NCBI GenBank assembly: GCA_963854735.1
Contig: OY978098.1
Coordinates: 372,001 to 436,000 of the forward strand
DNA length: 64,000 nucleotides
DNA from: Marvania coccoides
Lineage: Eukaryota > Chlorophyta > Trebouxiophyceae > Chlorellales > Chlorellaceae
Reading direction: 5' to 3'
A program made the translations under genes and the position numbers. Under the pieces are notes generated by a model. That model saw only the letters and a program-made list of their open reading frames with translations, was not told the origin of the DNA and searched no databases. Every line of letters begins with the position of its first letter. Position 1 is the first letter of the stretch. Shown in pieces: positions 1 to 11,940 of this stretch.

Positions 1-1943
1 TAGTGTTTTGCCGGTTGTTGTGAAAACGAGAAAAGGGTGAATAAACATTGAAGAGAAGGAAGGGAGAATAATAATTAAATAGATAAGAGTCGACACGTAA
101 TTTTCGATTTTCCGTACCTCTGTATGTCTGCAGAACGCCGCCAGGGCGCTGCAGCACGGAGCTAGCCAGATCACATCGCTCCGCCATCCACCCATCCACC
201 GACGGCCCTCCCATCATGTGCCTCCGATCTTCACCATAACGGTCCCCTCCCTCTTCATCGCTGCTGCTTTCTTCCTCGGAATCCTCCTCCTCGCCCTCCG
301 ACTCCGACATCCAGAAGCTGCCAGCAGGCCGCTCCTCATCCGCTGCCGCAAATTCGCCTTCGTTTTCAGCAGCATCGCCACCGCCAGCACCAGTAGAAGC
401 GAGCCCCCTGCCGCCGCGCTGCAGCCTCCACACAACGGACCCCTCCGCCGCCCCAGCAGCAGCATCGCCGTTCTGGTGGGCGTCATTACCAATGGTAGCC
501 AGCTCTGGAATGTCCTGAGCGGGGGAGGGGCTGAAGCGGCGCATCACCACAATGCCGTCTTCCACTCGACGATTGTGAGGGTCAGGGTGGTTAAATGCCC
601 TGGCGCCGCGTCGCAGCAGCCACTCCAGGTGGGGGCTGCGCAGCTGCCTCGTGGTTTCTCGCCTGGCACGGGTCCTAGGTGGCAGGGCTTCAGGCGGCTG
701 CATCGCATCCTCTTGAATCTCCTCTCCAGCCAGCGCTGACGCCACCCGGTCGCCCCTGCTCTCCCGCACCCTGCTCCGCTTGCTGCTCCGCTCATGCTGT
801 TGATGCCGTTCATGTTTCTGCTGCCGTTTGCCGCTGGAGGGGCCGGCTTCATCGTCGCCATCCTCTTCTTCGTCTCTTGGCACCGTCATGCGCCTGTTGA
901 GCTCCCTAGGGTCGCGCTCCGTTCCGTTAGTAGCGTTAGCGCTGAAAAGAAAGATAGCTTCATTGTTGTACGACGCTAAAATCTCTCCACGCTTCGAATA
1001 CACCGCACACGTCACTTGCGCGTCCAGGAGCTCGTTGCCCCTGACAAACAGCCGGCGTGGGACCAACGAGCACAGCGGAGTTGCCGACACCCCATTCCCC
1101 CTTTCTTCTCCCGCTGCAGCAGCGGCTGATTTCCGAAGGTCAAAGACTCGCACGGTATGGTCCTGCCCGCCCACGCAAAACTGCCAGGGTGCCAGGGGGT
1201 TGCAGGCCACAGAATACACCTCCAACACCTGGCCGCTGCTCCCCCGCACTTTTGCCAAGCTATTGGACGGGGAGCGCTGCCGCAGGTCGAAATGCAGCAC
1301 AACGCCGTCTTCGCCGCAGCTGAGGAGGGCCCAAGGGGTGTCCAACAGCGCTATTTTGTGCGCTCGGCCCTCGTGGCGGCCGATTTGGCCTGAAACAACG
1401 GACTGAGAAGAGCCTTCAAGCAGGTGGGCGAGACGGATCTGCCCGTCGGCACCTGAGGACACGATGACGCTCCCGCCAGACTCTGGGAGGGCGCGGGCCT
1501 GGAACACGTTGGCCCAGTGGCCGCTGTTGAAAGACAGCACCTGCTTGCCGAGCTCCCAGTTCCACAGCTTAACCAGGCGGTCGTCGCTGCCGCTGACGAG
1601 CGTGTGGCCGTCGGGGGTGAAGGCAACGGTGTTCACGCAGCCTGCAATCAAAAAAAAATTCTCTCACGCACACCGCCTTAGAACACTATTTTAAGACCAC
1701 ACTTCGTTAGAAAAATTCCTTTGGAATTATTTAAAATATTTTTTTGCATCTCTACATCTGGCACGAAAAAACCGTACCTCCGTGGCCTTCCAACTTGCGC
1801 TGGAGCGTGATTCTCTTGAGAAATAATTCATTTGCGCTAACAGCTGCATGCGCGCGGGCCCCTGGAAGCCTGCCCTGCTCTCTTTCTGACTGGATTAATA
1901 CTGGGTTTGAGCCTCTCTTTCCCTTTCCTCGTTCACCCTCCAT
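1..1943 (-). CDS. DCAF8-like WD40 protein (3' end outside window)
   Basis: Probable substrate receptor for CUL4-DDB1 ubiquitin ligases. Two exons are visible: 1943-1778 (ATG at 1943) and 1641-118; a splice donor follows at 117-116, so the C-terminal exon(s) lie left of the window. Joined in frame, exon 1 ends KLEGHGG and exon 2 begins CVNTVAF, the DCAF8/WDTC1 signature. WD repeats read SGSDDRLVKLWNW, LSCGEDGVVLHFDLRQ, CVGGQDHTVRVFDLRK and the DCAF8-typical LASYNNEAIFLFSA. A basic-acidic low-complexity linker of over 150 residues follows, ending in a Ser/Glu/Asp-rich stretch before TYR/G, which is where DCAF8 resumes its last repeats. It is divergent with the gene at 2226 (about 280 bp between starts). 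Family call is firm; the ligase role is inferred from the family. Confidence 0.85.
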
Positions 1944-2225
1944 TTCGGTAGATAAATTATTAATATTGCTTTATAAAATGCAGTCGGAAATTTCCTGGAA
2001 AAGGAGCTTTTGCCTTTTTTGTGAGATTTTTTGAGAAAAAAAGAGCGGCACAAAAATTTGGCAAAAAAAACAAGTTTGGTGTTCCTTCCGCACAGTAAAA
2101 CTATTTGTAACTTTTAAATATCATAACAGCATGCGATTCGCGTCTCCTGCAAGAAAATCAGAATAATTTTTTGTATTAACATTGTTCAATCCCTTTTTTC
2201 CGCAAAATAAAATTGACAGAACGAA

Positions 2226-2689
2226 ATGTCTAAAGGAAAAGAATCAGAGGATGTGCTGGAGCGGTTAAAAGCGAGCAAGCTGCTGACAAAGCTGCACTTG
2301 GATGCTCTGGAAAGGGTCCAGAGCGACGTGAGTGCCGTCCCTTTATTTTTCCTCAATACTGCCTTTTTATTCATACAGCTCACCCAATAAATATTAAATC
2401 GACGCCTCGCTCCTAATTTCTGCAGCCTGAGTTCAACCAGCACGTGCTGGACCTGGTGTCAAAGAGCAAAGCGGTGCGCAAGCGGGGGAACCTCAGCGGC
2501 GTCCTCATCCAATCTCGCTTGAAGGAGGAACTAGAGGCGAAGATCGTGGACGAGGCGGCACAGCGGCTGTGGCAGGTCATTTCATCGAGAGAAAACGGCA
2601 TGGAGTTGACGCTGGAGGCGTATGTCAACGAGGCGCTGCTGGAGGTGCTTGACGAACGAATAAGGAAAGATAAAACAACAGACAAATAG
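2226..2689 (+). CDS. Small BOD1/Shg1-like protein
   Basis: Two exons, 2226-2327 and 2426-2689, joined in phase 0 (GAC|GTGAGT, TGCAG|CCT), encode 121 residues. The order is: a short N-terminus, an amphipathic helix (residues about 9-32, LERLKASKLLTKLHLDAL), PEFNQHVLDLVSKSK, then two further helices (LKEELEAKIVDEAAQRLWQ and LTLEAYVNEALLEVL). This pattern (F/L-rich first helix, 'LLTK..LDAL', a PxFxxxV turn, then paired helices) resembles the BOD1/Shg1 domain of COMPASS and PP2A-B56 regulators, but similarity is by inspection only. It could be an unrelated small helical protein. An AATAAA motif lies near 2716, about 30 bases after the stop, in the 135-bp convergent spacer shared with fructosamine kinase. 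Confidence 0.6.
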
Positions 2690-2824
2690 ACATGAAATTG
2701 TTAACTTACAATATTCGAATAAATTTGGAAATTCCCAGACCCATCCCGACGTCAGCAGTAGGTGCCTGTCATACTGTCCTGTATTCTTTCCTGCTATATC
2801 GTCTTTTTCAACACCTCTTGTGTC

Positions 2825-4342
2825 TTACAATTTTCGAAGCAGCCTATCAATGATTTGGGCAGCGCTGTTGTAATAGCTTCCTCCAAACAAGTTGTAGTGG
2901 TTGAGGTAGTGGTACAGGGTGTACAAGTCCTGGCGATCGTCCCAGCCTGCTGCACGAGGAATGACCTCATGGTAGGCGCTCCAAAAACTGCCAGAAAACC
3001 CAGCGCACCAACTGCAACAAAGGCAAAGCGCGTCGTCAATAAAGAACAAATTTGATTTTTTTATAGATAGAATAACCGAAAAACAGCAAGCATTGATATG
3101 CTGAACGATGACAGAAAACAGAGCGCTGGGCATGTATATTTACTTACCTCATGCCGAACTCGGCCTCGTGGTGGCCATGATAGGTGGCCGGATCAAAAAT
3201 GCACGGAGCCCCGTCCACAGCTGCGATATTTCCGCTCCACAAGTCGCCATGCAGGACGCTTGGCTTCACTTCAATTCCCTCAAAAAATCTGCCCAGGTGC
3301 TTGCACAGCTTGTCTCCCTTGTGCGACAGCTCAGCATCGCCTGCCAGCTTCAGCTGGTGCCGCAACCGCTGTTCCCTGAAAAATTCCACCCAGTCATCAC
3401 ACCAAGCATTGGGCTGCGGGGTGCCTCTACAAATTCGAACCGATGAAAAACTTTGAACAGTTCATTCTATGTTTGTTGAAATGCTGCAATCCTGCAAGCT
3501 GCTTACCCAATGGTGTTGTCAACTGAAAAGCCAAATCGACCAGCCTGGGCGTGAGGGTCCTGTAAAAACCAATACGAATTTAGACTCCAAGCCAAAGGTT
3601 GAAAAGATTATTTACCTCCATACATCATATGCTAGGAATATGCTCTCACAGATGGGGTTGCAGAGTGCATTAGTGCCAGCTGGTGGCCCAGGGCTGCCAG
3701 GTCTACCCTTCCGCTCATGTTGAGGTGCTCCATCACAATGAAGCTGCCAGAGCCGCGCAGAGCCTCGCCCTGCGGGGGCCCAGGCAGAGCCCCATAGTGA
3801 AAGACCTGTGGTATTTTCATGGTCTTTGTGGCTGCAGGGAGCAAGCCCATTTTATAGGTGGGGAATGATGTTTTGGCGGTTTTGGCGATTTTGAATCAAG
3901 TATTGATTATTTTATTTTCTCACCGTGCATCGCTTTCAGGCCTTCTGCCTCTCCTTGAAACATTTCTTCAGCGCTGCGGCCCATGGCAAGCTTCACAAAG
4001 AAGCTCTGGCCGCTGCTGGTCTCGTAGACGTAGCAGCTGCTCCAGGAGCTCCCTCCCATGAACTTTTGACCGGTCACAGAACCGCAATCTAGGTTGGATT
4101 CGATCCAAGCGGCAACGCCTTCGTCGCCGCCACTCTTTGCCCTGCTGGCAGGTGGAGGGGAGATTATTATCGCACAAGGCATTTAAACAATCCAATGATT
4201 TTTCTAATATTTATTCCAACGAGATACCTCACCTCATGATTGTGCGCAGATTGCGAGCCCGAGTTTTCGGCTGGGGAAGCGATCGACGAGAACAACTCAG
4301 CGTCACAGGTGTGAGAATCAGCGAAGCCCCGCTGCACAACAT
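2825..4342 (-). CDS. Fructosamine/ketosamine-3-kinase, probably plastid-targeted
   Basis: Phosphorylates sugar adducts on glycated proteins so that they fall off (deglycation). Six exons, 4342-4233, 4141-3924, 3831-3650, 3559-3507, 3426-3148 and 3011-2825, give 342 residues, the usual length plus a presequence. Residues 1-37 are Ser/Arg-rich with no acidic residue, as in a transit peptide. Seen: the P-loop region (GGSSWSSCYVYET, then FFVKLA), VMEHL hinge, FGFSVDNTIGGTPQ, catalytic loop LHGDLWSGN, and DPATYHGHHEAEFGM. Plant and bacterial FN3Ks carry a redox-active Cys in a GGGC motif of the P-loop; here that position reads Ser and a Cys sits five residues later, so redox dimerisation may differ (inference). 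Start chosen because the transit-like exon joins in frame by AG|GTGAGG. Confidence 0.88.
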
Positions 4343-4639
4343 AATCGCAAGATGATCCAATAAATTATAGCAATTTTAAATGTTAGCTCGCTGAGCAGAT
4401 GGGGAGAAATAGATCGCATTTTTTCAAAACGAAGAAGAGCAGCTGTCCTCTTCCTCACGAGTGTGGTGGTGAGGAAGAGGAGGACGAAGCGACTGGAAGT
4501 GGCACTTAAGTACGTCCTGCACACCGCGCCTTCAACTCCGATGAGGCTGCTGCACAGCTGCTTCTGAAGCCTGTATAGAGAACGCTCGGCGACCAGCTGA
4601 CTTCCGGCAGCTGTGGCGAGCGACAACACTTACAAGAAC

Positions 4640-5240
4640 TGGATTCTAGCATGTACACAACAAAATGTTGCACCGAATGGTCTTCATGAATACAAAGCCA
4701 TAATTATTTCGCTCAGCGCAGCACCTGCCCCCGCTTTGGGGGCCATCGCCATACTGCGCCGGATTTGCAGGGCTTGCAGACTGCTCCAGATTGAAAGTAT
4801 ACTGCGCATACATGTCAGCTTCACATTGGTTGTAAGGCCCAAACAGCGCCCGGTCGCTTGGTTATTGGCAGAAGCCCTCAGCGTGTCCTGGCATCCTTGC
4901 CCGCCGCTGCCGCTACAGGGGGGGGAATTGCCAACTGTTGCAGCCAGGGAACGCAAGGCAAGCAGCGCCGCAGTCTTTGGGGTTTGTCACTTCGGTCTGC
5001 TGCGTCCAGCTGTTCACGTTGAGCACCAGCCTGGCCAGAATCAGGCGTGCGTCTACGGCCTGACTCTCAGAAAGCAGTCAGGCGGTGGCGAAGTTCCCAA
5101 CGAGCACTCGGGCAATGTAGTCGACTCCCTCTTCGTAGCTGCACTGTCCTTGGGTCTGAGGGGCGCTGCCAGCTGGCGGCGAGGGCGACATGGGGTAGGC
5201 ATTTCATATTCCCAATATACTCCGAGGATAATTAAGCTCG
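4640..5240 (-). pseudogene. Broken remnant of a Cys-rich, PAN-like protein
   Basis: Four adjacent protein-like blocks on this strand lie in different frames: QCSYEEGVDYIARVLVGNF (about 5150-5080), RLILARLVLNVNSW...CGAACLAFPGCNSWQF (about 5050-4930), GQGCQDTLRASANNQ (about 4915-4860) and ALFGPYNQC...GRCCAERNNYGFVF (about 4850-4690). The C...C...PGC..W.F spacing is that of PAN/Apple domains. I could find no credible GT/GC-AG introns joining the blocks. One break falls at a run of eight G (4918-4925, plus strand) and one at a 26-nt hairpin (5056-5081). It is either a decayed gene or a real gene damaged by assembly indels. The opposite strand is open for 218 codons here but does not look protein-like. 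Confidence 0.35.
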
Positions 5241-5865
5241 TCCTATTTCTAAACAAAAATAGGATTTAAGAGTCCCCAGGGGGAGGACGCCTGTAGTAGG
5301 TGCCTGTTCCTACTCAAAGGTTTCCCATCGTCCATGACCTATTGAGTGTACCACAATCAAAGAAAATTCCAATTCTTATGAGGTAGGTATTTCATTATTC
5401 ATCCAGTCCTACACCACCTCCTTCTTCCAGCAAGCACCTCTTCTACAAGTGACCGTGCTCTTACTACATTACATTTTAGTCGTTTTGCACCGCCATGGCT
5501 CTGACAAATTTAGCAGGGGGGGAATATGTGGGGGCGGTGCAGCGGGCGCAAGCCCTTCATGGCAGTCGTGTGCGCGTTGCGGCCATGCTACAGAACATGC
5601 GGACGTTCGCAAGAGTGAGGTGCTGAAGCAGTTTCTGAACTGCTGGCTCAGCAAAGGGAGAAGAAAAAAGGCTTGGTCTTGCGCGCAGCAACGTTTCAGT
5701 CTGAAGCACATTGCATTCATAGTAGCAACTCTATTTTAGCGAAAATCAAGCAGGATCGATAGCACATTGTGGAACATGAGCAAATAAAACCGGCGATCTC
5801 TTGATCATATCACAGCTTGCGTAAAAAATATTTACGAGGAATAAAATCATTGTAGACAGCTACAA
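5241..5865. other. Spacer upstream of isoamylase; one small unassigned ORF
   Basis: AT-rich with one GC-rich patch (5490-5690). In the patch, an ATG at 5494 (+) opens 44 codons, including EYVGAVQRAQALHGSRVRV and ending MRTFARVRC, followed by stop; an AGA|GTGAGG donor-like site sits just before the stop. No downstream exon could be linked with confidence. I see no recognised gene. Confidence 0.3.
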
Positions 5866-8800
5866 ATGAAGATCTCGATGCAGCCCAGTGTTCTGCGAGG
5901 CGAAAAGCCTTTCTGTCCAGCTCGTATTTCAGTTCTTCGATGCCCTCAGCTCAGGTGCGCTCCTGCAAACGAGCGCAACGCACATTGCCGCCCTTTCCCC
6001 GCTCAATACACCCACTTACCGTCGATCTTTTGTGAAACAGGCATCCCGGCAGCAATGCAGGCCTGCGGAGGCTGGTGGGCAGGGCGGTGATGGGGGTGGT
6101 GGACGCTCCTGCTGCGCCCAGCACCGCCACATTGCGCACGAAAACCACCGATCCGACCGGGCAGCCCGCAGGCTCTGCCTACGGCGCCCCTCAGCGAGGC
6201 TCTCCTGAGCCGCTAGGCGCCAGCATAGACCCCCAAACGGTAGGCGGCAATTTGTAATTTGTTTCTCCCTTCATAGCTTAATACAATTTAATTTTAACCA
6301 GTCAACATTTCGCTCCTTCCCTACGACCACAGGGTGCCACCAACTTTGCTCTGTTTTCTGCCAATGCTGTGGACGTAGAGCTGTGCCTGTTCACCAAGGA
6401 CGACTTGGTCGCTGGGCGTGCCACCCACCGCCTCCCTTTAGACCCAGAGTCCAACCGCACAGGCGACGTCTGGCACATCGCGCTGCCCGACCTTGACGCC
6501 AGCTTGCTGTACGGCTACGTCGTGCAGGGCCCCGACTCTCCTTCGTCCCCGGCACAAGCATTTGACCCGTCCCGCATTGTATTGGATCCTTACGCGAAGG
6601 CGGTCTTTAACGGGCGGCAGCGCTTCGGCGAGATGGGCCCTCAACTGGCGTACGGCTCCCCAGGGGTGCTGGGCTACGCCCCCACGTGGCCGCAAGCTGC
6701 AGCGGCGCTGCCCGGTGCAGTTGCTCCTTTTGACTGGGAAGGGGACCGCCCGCTGGGCCGCCCGATGGAGGACTCGGTGGTGTACGAGGCGCACGTGCGG
6801 GGGTTCACTGCGCACGAGTCTTCTGGCGTGGATTCGCCGGGGACGTACGCTGGGCTGACTGAGCGTCTGGATTACCTGCAAACGCTGGGCATCACCGCGC
6901 TGGAGCTGATGCCGGTGCACGAGTTCAACGAGCTGGAGTACTACCAGGTGGCCAGCGCTGGCGGTTCTCCCGGCAGATACAACTTTTGGGGGTACTCCAC
7001 CGTCGGCTACTTTGCTCCGATGGCCAGGTTCAGCGCTGGGGCTGCTGCAGAGGCTGGCGCACGCGGAGCTGCCAAAGCGGTGAACGAGTTCAAAACGCTG
7101 GTCAGAGAAGCGCACAAACGCGGGATTGAGGTCATTTTGGACGTTGTTTTTAACCACACCGCCGAAGGCAACGAAAATGGGCCCACGCTGTCCTTCCGCG
7201 GCATTGACAACCGAGTGTACTACATGCTGGCCCCCGGGGGCGAGTACTACAACTACTCTGGCTGCGGCAACACCTTCAACTGCAACCACCCTGTAGCCAA
7301 GCAGTTCATCGTCGACTGCCTGCGGTACTGGGTGGAGGAGTTCCACGTAGACGGCTTCCGCTTTGATCTGGGGTCCATCATGACCCGCGCGCACTCCGCG
7401 TGGCACCCCCCTGGCGGTCCCGAGGCCTCCATCGACGACAGCGACAGCGACGGCGCAGGGTTTGAGGGCGTGGGCGCCGGGTTCGAAACCAGCGGGGAAG
7501 TGAGCGCTGGGGAGGCCCCCAGCACTGCGGGGGCGCCGTTCTCAGACGGGGCCATCGTCACGAAGGACGGGGTCATGACAAACGGCGCTGGGGTGCCCAC
7601 AGGAACGCCGCTGGCAGACCCGCCGCTCATTGCGGCCATTTCGGCAGATCCCATGCTGGCGCGCACAAAACTGATTGCGGAGGCATGGGATTGCGACGGG
7701 CTGAACCAGGTGGGCGCGTTCCCGCACTACGAAGGGCGTTGGTCTGAGTGGAATGGCCACTTCAGGGACGCAGCTCGGCAGTTCATCAAAGGGACGGACG
7801 GGGGCTGGGCGGGCGCGTTTGCGTCCGCGCTGTGCGGCTCTCCCAACATTTACGCCAACGAGCCAGGGGAGCACGACTGGTGGGGCAACAACGCTGGGCG
7901 GCGGTGGCGCGGCGGCCGAGGCCCCACCGCTTCCATCAATTTTGTCACTGCGCACGACGGCTTCACGCTCTCAGACCTGGTGGCGTACAACGAGAAGCAC
8001 AATGAAGCCAATGGAGAGCAGAACCGCGATGGGGAGAGCCACAATTTGAGTTGGAACTGCGGAGTAGAGGGCCCAACGACCGACGTTGCGGTACAGTGCC
8101 TGCGACGCCGCCAGACCCGCAACTTCATGGCGGCGCTGCTGCTGTCGCACGGTGTACCCATGATCGTGATGGGCGACGAGTACGGGCACACCAAGGGCGG
8201 CAACAATAACACCTACTGCCACGACTCCCCGCTCAATTACTTTGACTGGGAGGCGGCGCAGAAGGACGCCGACGGGCTGCTGCGGTTCACCCGCCACTTG
8301 ATCTCCTTCCGCCGAACCCACCGTGAGCTGCGCCGGTCGAGCTACGTGAGCGACGCCGATGTTCAGTGGCACGGCGTGATTCCTGGCGACCCCGACTGGA
8401 CAGACAACTCGCGGTTCCTGGCGCTGTCGCTGCACAAGCAGGCGGGTGCAGGGGGGCTGTACATGGCCTTCAACACCAGCCACCTGCCGCAGATGGTGCA
8501 GCTGCCAAAGTGGGATGGGCGGGTGTGGCAGCCGGTGGTCGACACCGGCAAAGCAGCGCCTTATGACATTCTGGTCGCGGATGAGCGGCTACCGGCGGAA
8601 GAGGTGGTTGCTGCGCGTGCTGCACTGTCCATGTGGACCATGGAGCACCATTACCCAATGCTGCCGTGGTCTTGCATTGTGCTGGAATCGATCCCTGCTG
8701 ATGCGCTGGTGGTGGAGATGCCTGGGGAGCGGCGCAAGGAGCTGGGGTTTGTGGTGGGCGAGGAAAAGGGGGCGGACGATGACAAGGGAGGCAAGGCGCG

Positions 8801-8879
8801 CAAGGCTGATGGCGCCCCCAAAGCATCGGGGACGGCAAAGCGCGCGCCCAAGGCCGCCAAGATAGCCGATGCTGCTTGA
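5866..8879 (+). CDS. Isoamylase-type starch debranching enzyme, ISA3-like
   Basis: Hydrolyses alpha-1,6 branches of starch in the plastid. Exons 5866-5954, 6041-6239 and 6333-8879 give 944 residues. The first about 60 residues are Ser/Arg-rich and transit-like. Then come the N-terminal CBM48-type segment (GATNFALFSANA) and the GH13 barrel: VVFNHTAEG, DGFRFDLGS with the nucleophile Asp near residue 438, KLIAEAWDCDG with the acid/base Glu near 544, and VTAHDGF near 635. The string MGDEYGHTKGGNNNTYCHD and the TPLADPPLI...DPMLARTKLIAEAWD stretch are closest to ISA3, which trims short branches during starch breakdown, rather than ISA1/ISA2. A roughly 45-residue Gly/Ser/Asp insert (7435-7600) precedes the acid/base strand, and a Lys/Ala-rich tail ends the protein. 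Family call firm; subtype likely. Confidence 0.93.
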
Positions 8880-9750
8880 GAAGATATAAAAGACATGAGG
8901 TCACGCAAATACACGTAGTCTAGAAAATTTTTGATTGATGAACTAGACCATACCGCCCACCATTTTTTTAGGGGAAGATGCATTCTAAGTATTTCAATAC
9001 GTTTATTTTTCCCTCCGTTTCTCATTTTGACCATTGATGCTGATGCTGATGTTTCGCCTGCTGTTCTGCATTTTTCTGTGTGTGCATATATATAGTTTCT
9101 GATATTTTTTGTGCGGGGACCGCGAGTTGGTTATTGTGGTTGTACTGTGTATCAATAAGAAGAGAAGAGAAATGAGGAACTCGATGGGAGATAAATGGGA
9201 GTGTTACTGATACGTTCATTCTTGGAAGCAGTAGCACACAGCTAGTCGAGCGGCAACTGCTCGTTCGTCATTTTTACTGAGATTTTTTCTTCCCGCGAAG
9301 TATAGTATTAGAGAAATAACTGTTGGCAAGTACACTAAGACTCGATTTACATATATACATAAAGAAGAAGGGAAAAGAAATAAGGAAAAAAATAAAGAAA
9401 ATAAAAATGAAGAAATAGAGTGTGAATGTGAAAGAATGTGAAAGCAAATCGTTGCTATATCTATTGCAGGGGAAAGCAGAAGTTGATAGAAAGGTCACAA
9501 ATAATCACACACAAAAAGAGTGGACAAAATGATGGAGATGGATTTTTTTAAAGCCCTTTTTCACTATCCATTTCTTTGTTATTCTAATATATTAAGGAAC
9601 GCAGCGACGGAAACCAATATTTCAAGTTTCAAAAACGAGCAAAAGCAATTCATTTTTTTTTCAATTCATGTAGCATTCAATACAAAGTTTAATTTTCAAT
9701 TTGGACGTCTCAAACTTAGGCGGCAAAAAGCTTGGCATTTTACTGCCGTC
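8880..9750. other. 870-bp spacer between convergent genes
   Basis: AT-rich sequence with polypurine (GAAAAG/GAAGAA) stretches around 9360-9420 and short homopolymers. I see no convincing ORF, RNA gene or mobile-element end. It holds the 3' ends of isoamylase (+) and paralogue A (-). Confidence 0.5.
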
Positions 9751-11260
9751 TCAGTTAAAACGTGCACGCTTGTCGAGGTGCACCTTAGAAGGCCCAGGCC
9801 CAGCCAGCTCACCCTCCTCCAAAGCTGCACGATTAGAAAGAACCTCCTGCCCCAGGGACTTCAGAGCCTGCGCAGCTACGTCAATCTCCACGCTCTCTTT
9901 GGGTGACCCCGTTCGCTTCACCGGCTTGGAAGGGAAAAGCCGCTCTGCCCAGGCGGCATGAGCTAAGGGGAACATCTGCTTGAGAGTTCTCACGCCCAAG
10001 TGCTGGTAATTATTGCTCCCAAGAACCAGGCGCCGCATGACCACCGTCCCATTTTTTAAAGGACCACCGCCGCCACTCATCACGGCCTCCAGCCCAATGT
10101 AAGCACTGGAGTCCCTCGGCATAGAGAAAGGGAACTTGTTGCCGCCGAGCACGGTGCGAGGGGCCAGCACCACCACGCCAACAGCTTTAGGGTCTTTGGG
10201 GACGGTGAACAGCGCGAACTCTTTAGGCAGGATGCCTTGCTCCACCAAGAGCGGCACATTGGGAGGGGAAAATCCGGGCCGAGGCACCCATGAGCCTTTG
10301 TGAAAAAGACGGAAGGCACACCCGATTTTGTGAAGACCCGAAAACGCGATCTCGTGGTTGGTGTTCAGCACCGTGACGAAGATTTGTGCGTTGTCAGCAG
10401 AGGAAGGAGCCGTCGCCAAGCTGCGACCCAGCTGGATGATGAGAGCACCTCCTTCGCACGCGCGCAGCACCGAGGAGCGAGTCGCCGAAGGTACAATGAC
10501 CGGACCAGCGGCAGCTGGCTGCTGCACCTCGTTCAGGGCGGCGTTGGGGGTTGCCTCACGCGGGAGGGGGGTCCCAGCGATGATTCGGGGGGAAGGGCCG
10601 TGAGGGGGCACGAAGACGGTGGGGAATGGTGCAGCAGCAATGCTCTCTGAAGGGGGCGTAGCGGGCTCGGTGATGGAGGGAGGGGGCCTGGAGTGGTGCA
10701 GCTGAGAGGGAGGGGTGGGGGCGAGGGAGAAACAGGCAGCAGCGACAATCTCCTGAGCGCGATCCACCCCTAAACCGGTCTCAACCAGCCCCAAGATGCC
10801 CGACTGAAGCCACTCCACTGCAGCCACCCTTTTCTCCAGGATCTGACACTTCTGCTCTTCCTCGGTCTCCGTCATCTTGGAAAGTTGGATGGCCTGGGTG
10901 TACCCCTCGATACCATTGGTGCACTCCTCGAGTTTCCGGTCCAGCAGAACTTTCTCTTCCTCTAGCGTAGCTTTCTGGGAGGTGATGGAGACGAGGGTAG
11001 CGGAGAGATGCACGGTACTCTCTTTCTGCGCCCTGAGAGCGTTTCTAGACCGAAGAAGCTCTTCCTTGAAGTTGTTGGCGGTGGGTGCACTGGCAGCCGC
11101 ACCATTGGTGACCTGCTCCTGCACGAAGACGAGGAAAAAATAGGAGGGTGAGAAAATTGAAAGGAAAAGGAGGGGAGTGCTCAGAGACTCGAATGCTGAG
11201 CTAACCGACCATGGTGAGAGCAGCGCAAGGGAGACAAGAGGTAGAAGCAATTGGCACCAT
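9751..11260 (-). CDS. Unknown coiled-coil protein, paralogue A
   Basis: Not recognised. Exons 11260-11210 and 11118-9751 encode 472 residues. Start chosen by comparison with paralogue B: both have a 51-nt first exon of 17 codons beginning M-x-P-I and ending in phase 0. Order: a short Ser/Thr/Ala-rich N-terminus, a heptad-like segment (residues about 35-120, with EELLRSRNALRAQKE and LEEEKVLLDRKLEE), a Pro/Ser linker with FPTVFVPP, then a C-terminal globular domain of about 190 residues with VLRAC, HEIAFS, GVVVLAP and LKQMFPLAHAAWAERLF. The tail is charged (KPVKRTG...DKRARFN). No signal peptide or membrane segment. The coiled coil suggests oligomerisation; nothing shows an enzymatic role. Its upstream spacer (11261-11630) is AT-rich and empty. 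Confidence 0.7.
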
Positions 11261-11630
11261 CGCGTCGATGACACCTACAACAGCCAATAAAACAATTCGA
11301 ATAATATTAGTTTATATTATGCGATGCAAGTGGTTAGGAAGAGAAGGAAACAGCTTGGATACAGCGTCAACTTACAAAAAACAAAATATGTAATGATTGA
11401 AATAAATGAAATAACGCGGTTCCTGGCTTTTATAGCCAAAATGTCGCTCTTTCTTGTCCTCCTTTCCTGCAGACTAATTTTCCCGCGATTTTCTCCTATT
11501 TCGAGGCTACAATGTTGAGATTAACATCGCTTGCGCAAGCTTCTGCACCCAGGGAAGAGTTGCGGGAGGCAGGGAGCGCCTGGAATGGTGATATTTTAAG
11601 GCCACATATTTCCCTATAATTAAGTAATTA

Positions 11631-11940
11631 ACATACATACATACATACATACATTACAGGTTTAAAGTCCGCACAAAGAAGCAACTAAGGCAACATAGCA
11701 GACTGGCACCGAAGTGCAAGCAGAAATAAGAATTACAAATTGATGAATGAAAATGACAATAAAGAAAGACCAAAGAAAAACCAACCGCTAAAAGAAACAG
11801 AGAAAAAAATAACAAAGGAAAAGAAAAGAAAAGAAAAGAAAAGAAAAGAAAAGAAAAGCTTATATCCAACCACGCAGCTTCTCGTACTCGCCAGCGTCAT
11901 GGCTGGCTTTAATGAAAGAAGCAACCTGCTTCGGAGCTTG
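11631..11940 (-). repeat. Dispersed ~300-bp repeat, copy 1
   Basis: Reading on the minus strand: from 11937 a short open segment encodes KQVASFIKASHDAGEYEKLRGWI and stops at 11860. About 200 bp of noncoding sequence follows, containing an expanded (CTTTT)n tract (11819-11857, plus-strand AAAAG units) and then GACTTTAAACC, ending in six TACA units (11631-11654). Copy 2 (15841-16095, opposite strand) and copy 3 (about 24780-24967, same strand) share this order. The microsatellite tail after a conserved 3' untranslated part is typical of non-LTR retrotransposon 3' ends. However, all three copies begin at about the same base, next to a splice-acceptor-like TTTCTGCAG in copy 1, so a duplicated terminal exon is also possible. 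Confidence 0.65.

Noticed and set aside
4318..4629. 103-codon minus-strand ORF upstream of fructosamine kinase
   Set aside because: Overlaps the transit-peptide exon in another frame and has no support.
4613..5269. 218-codon open frame on the plus strand
   Set aside because: Starts at GTG, composition is not protein-like, no splice context, and the opposite strand carries Cys-patterned blocks.
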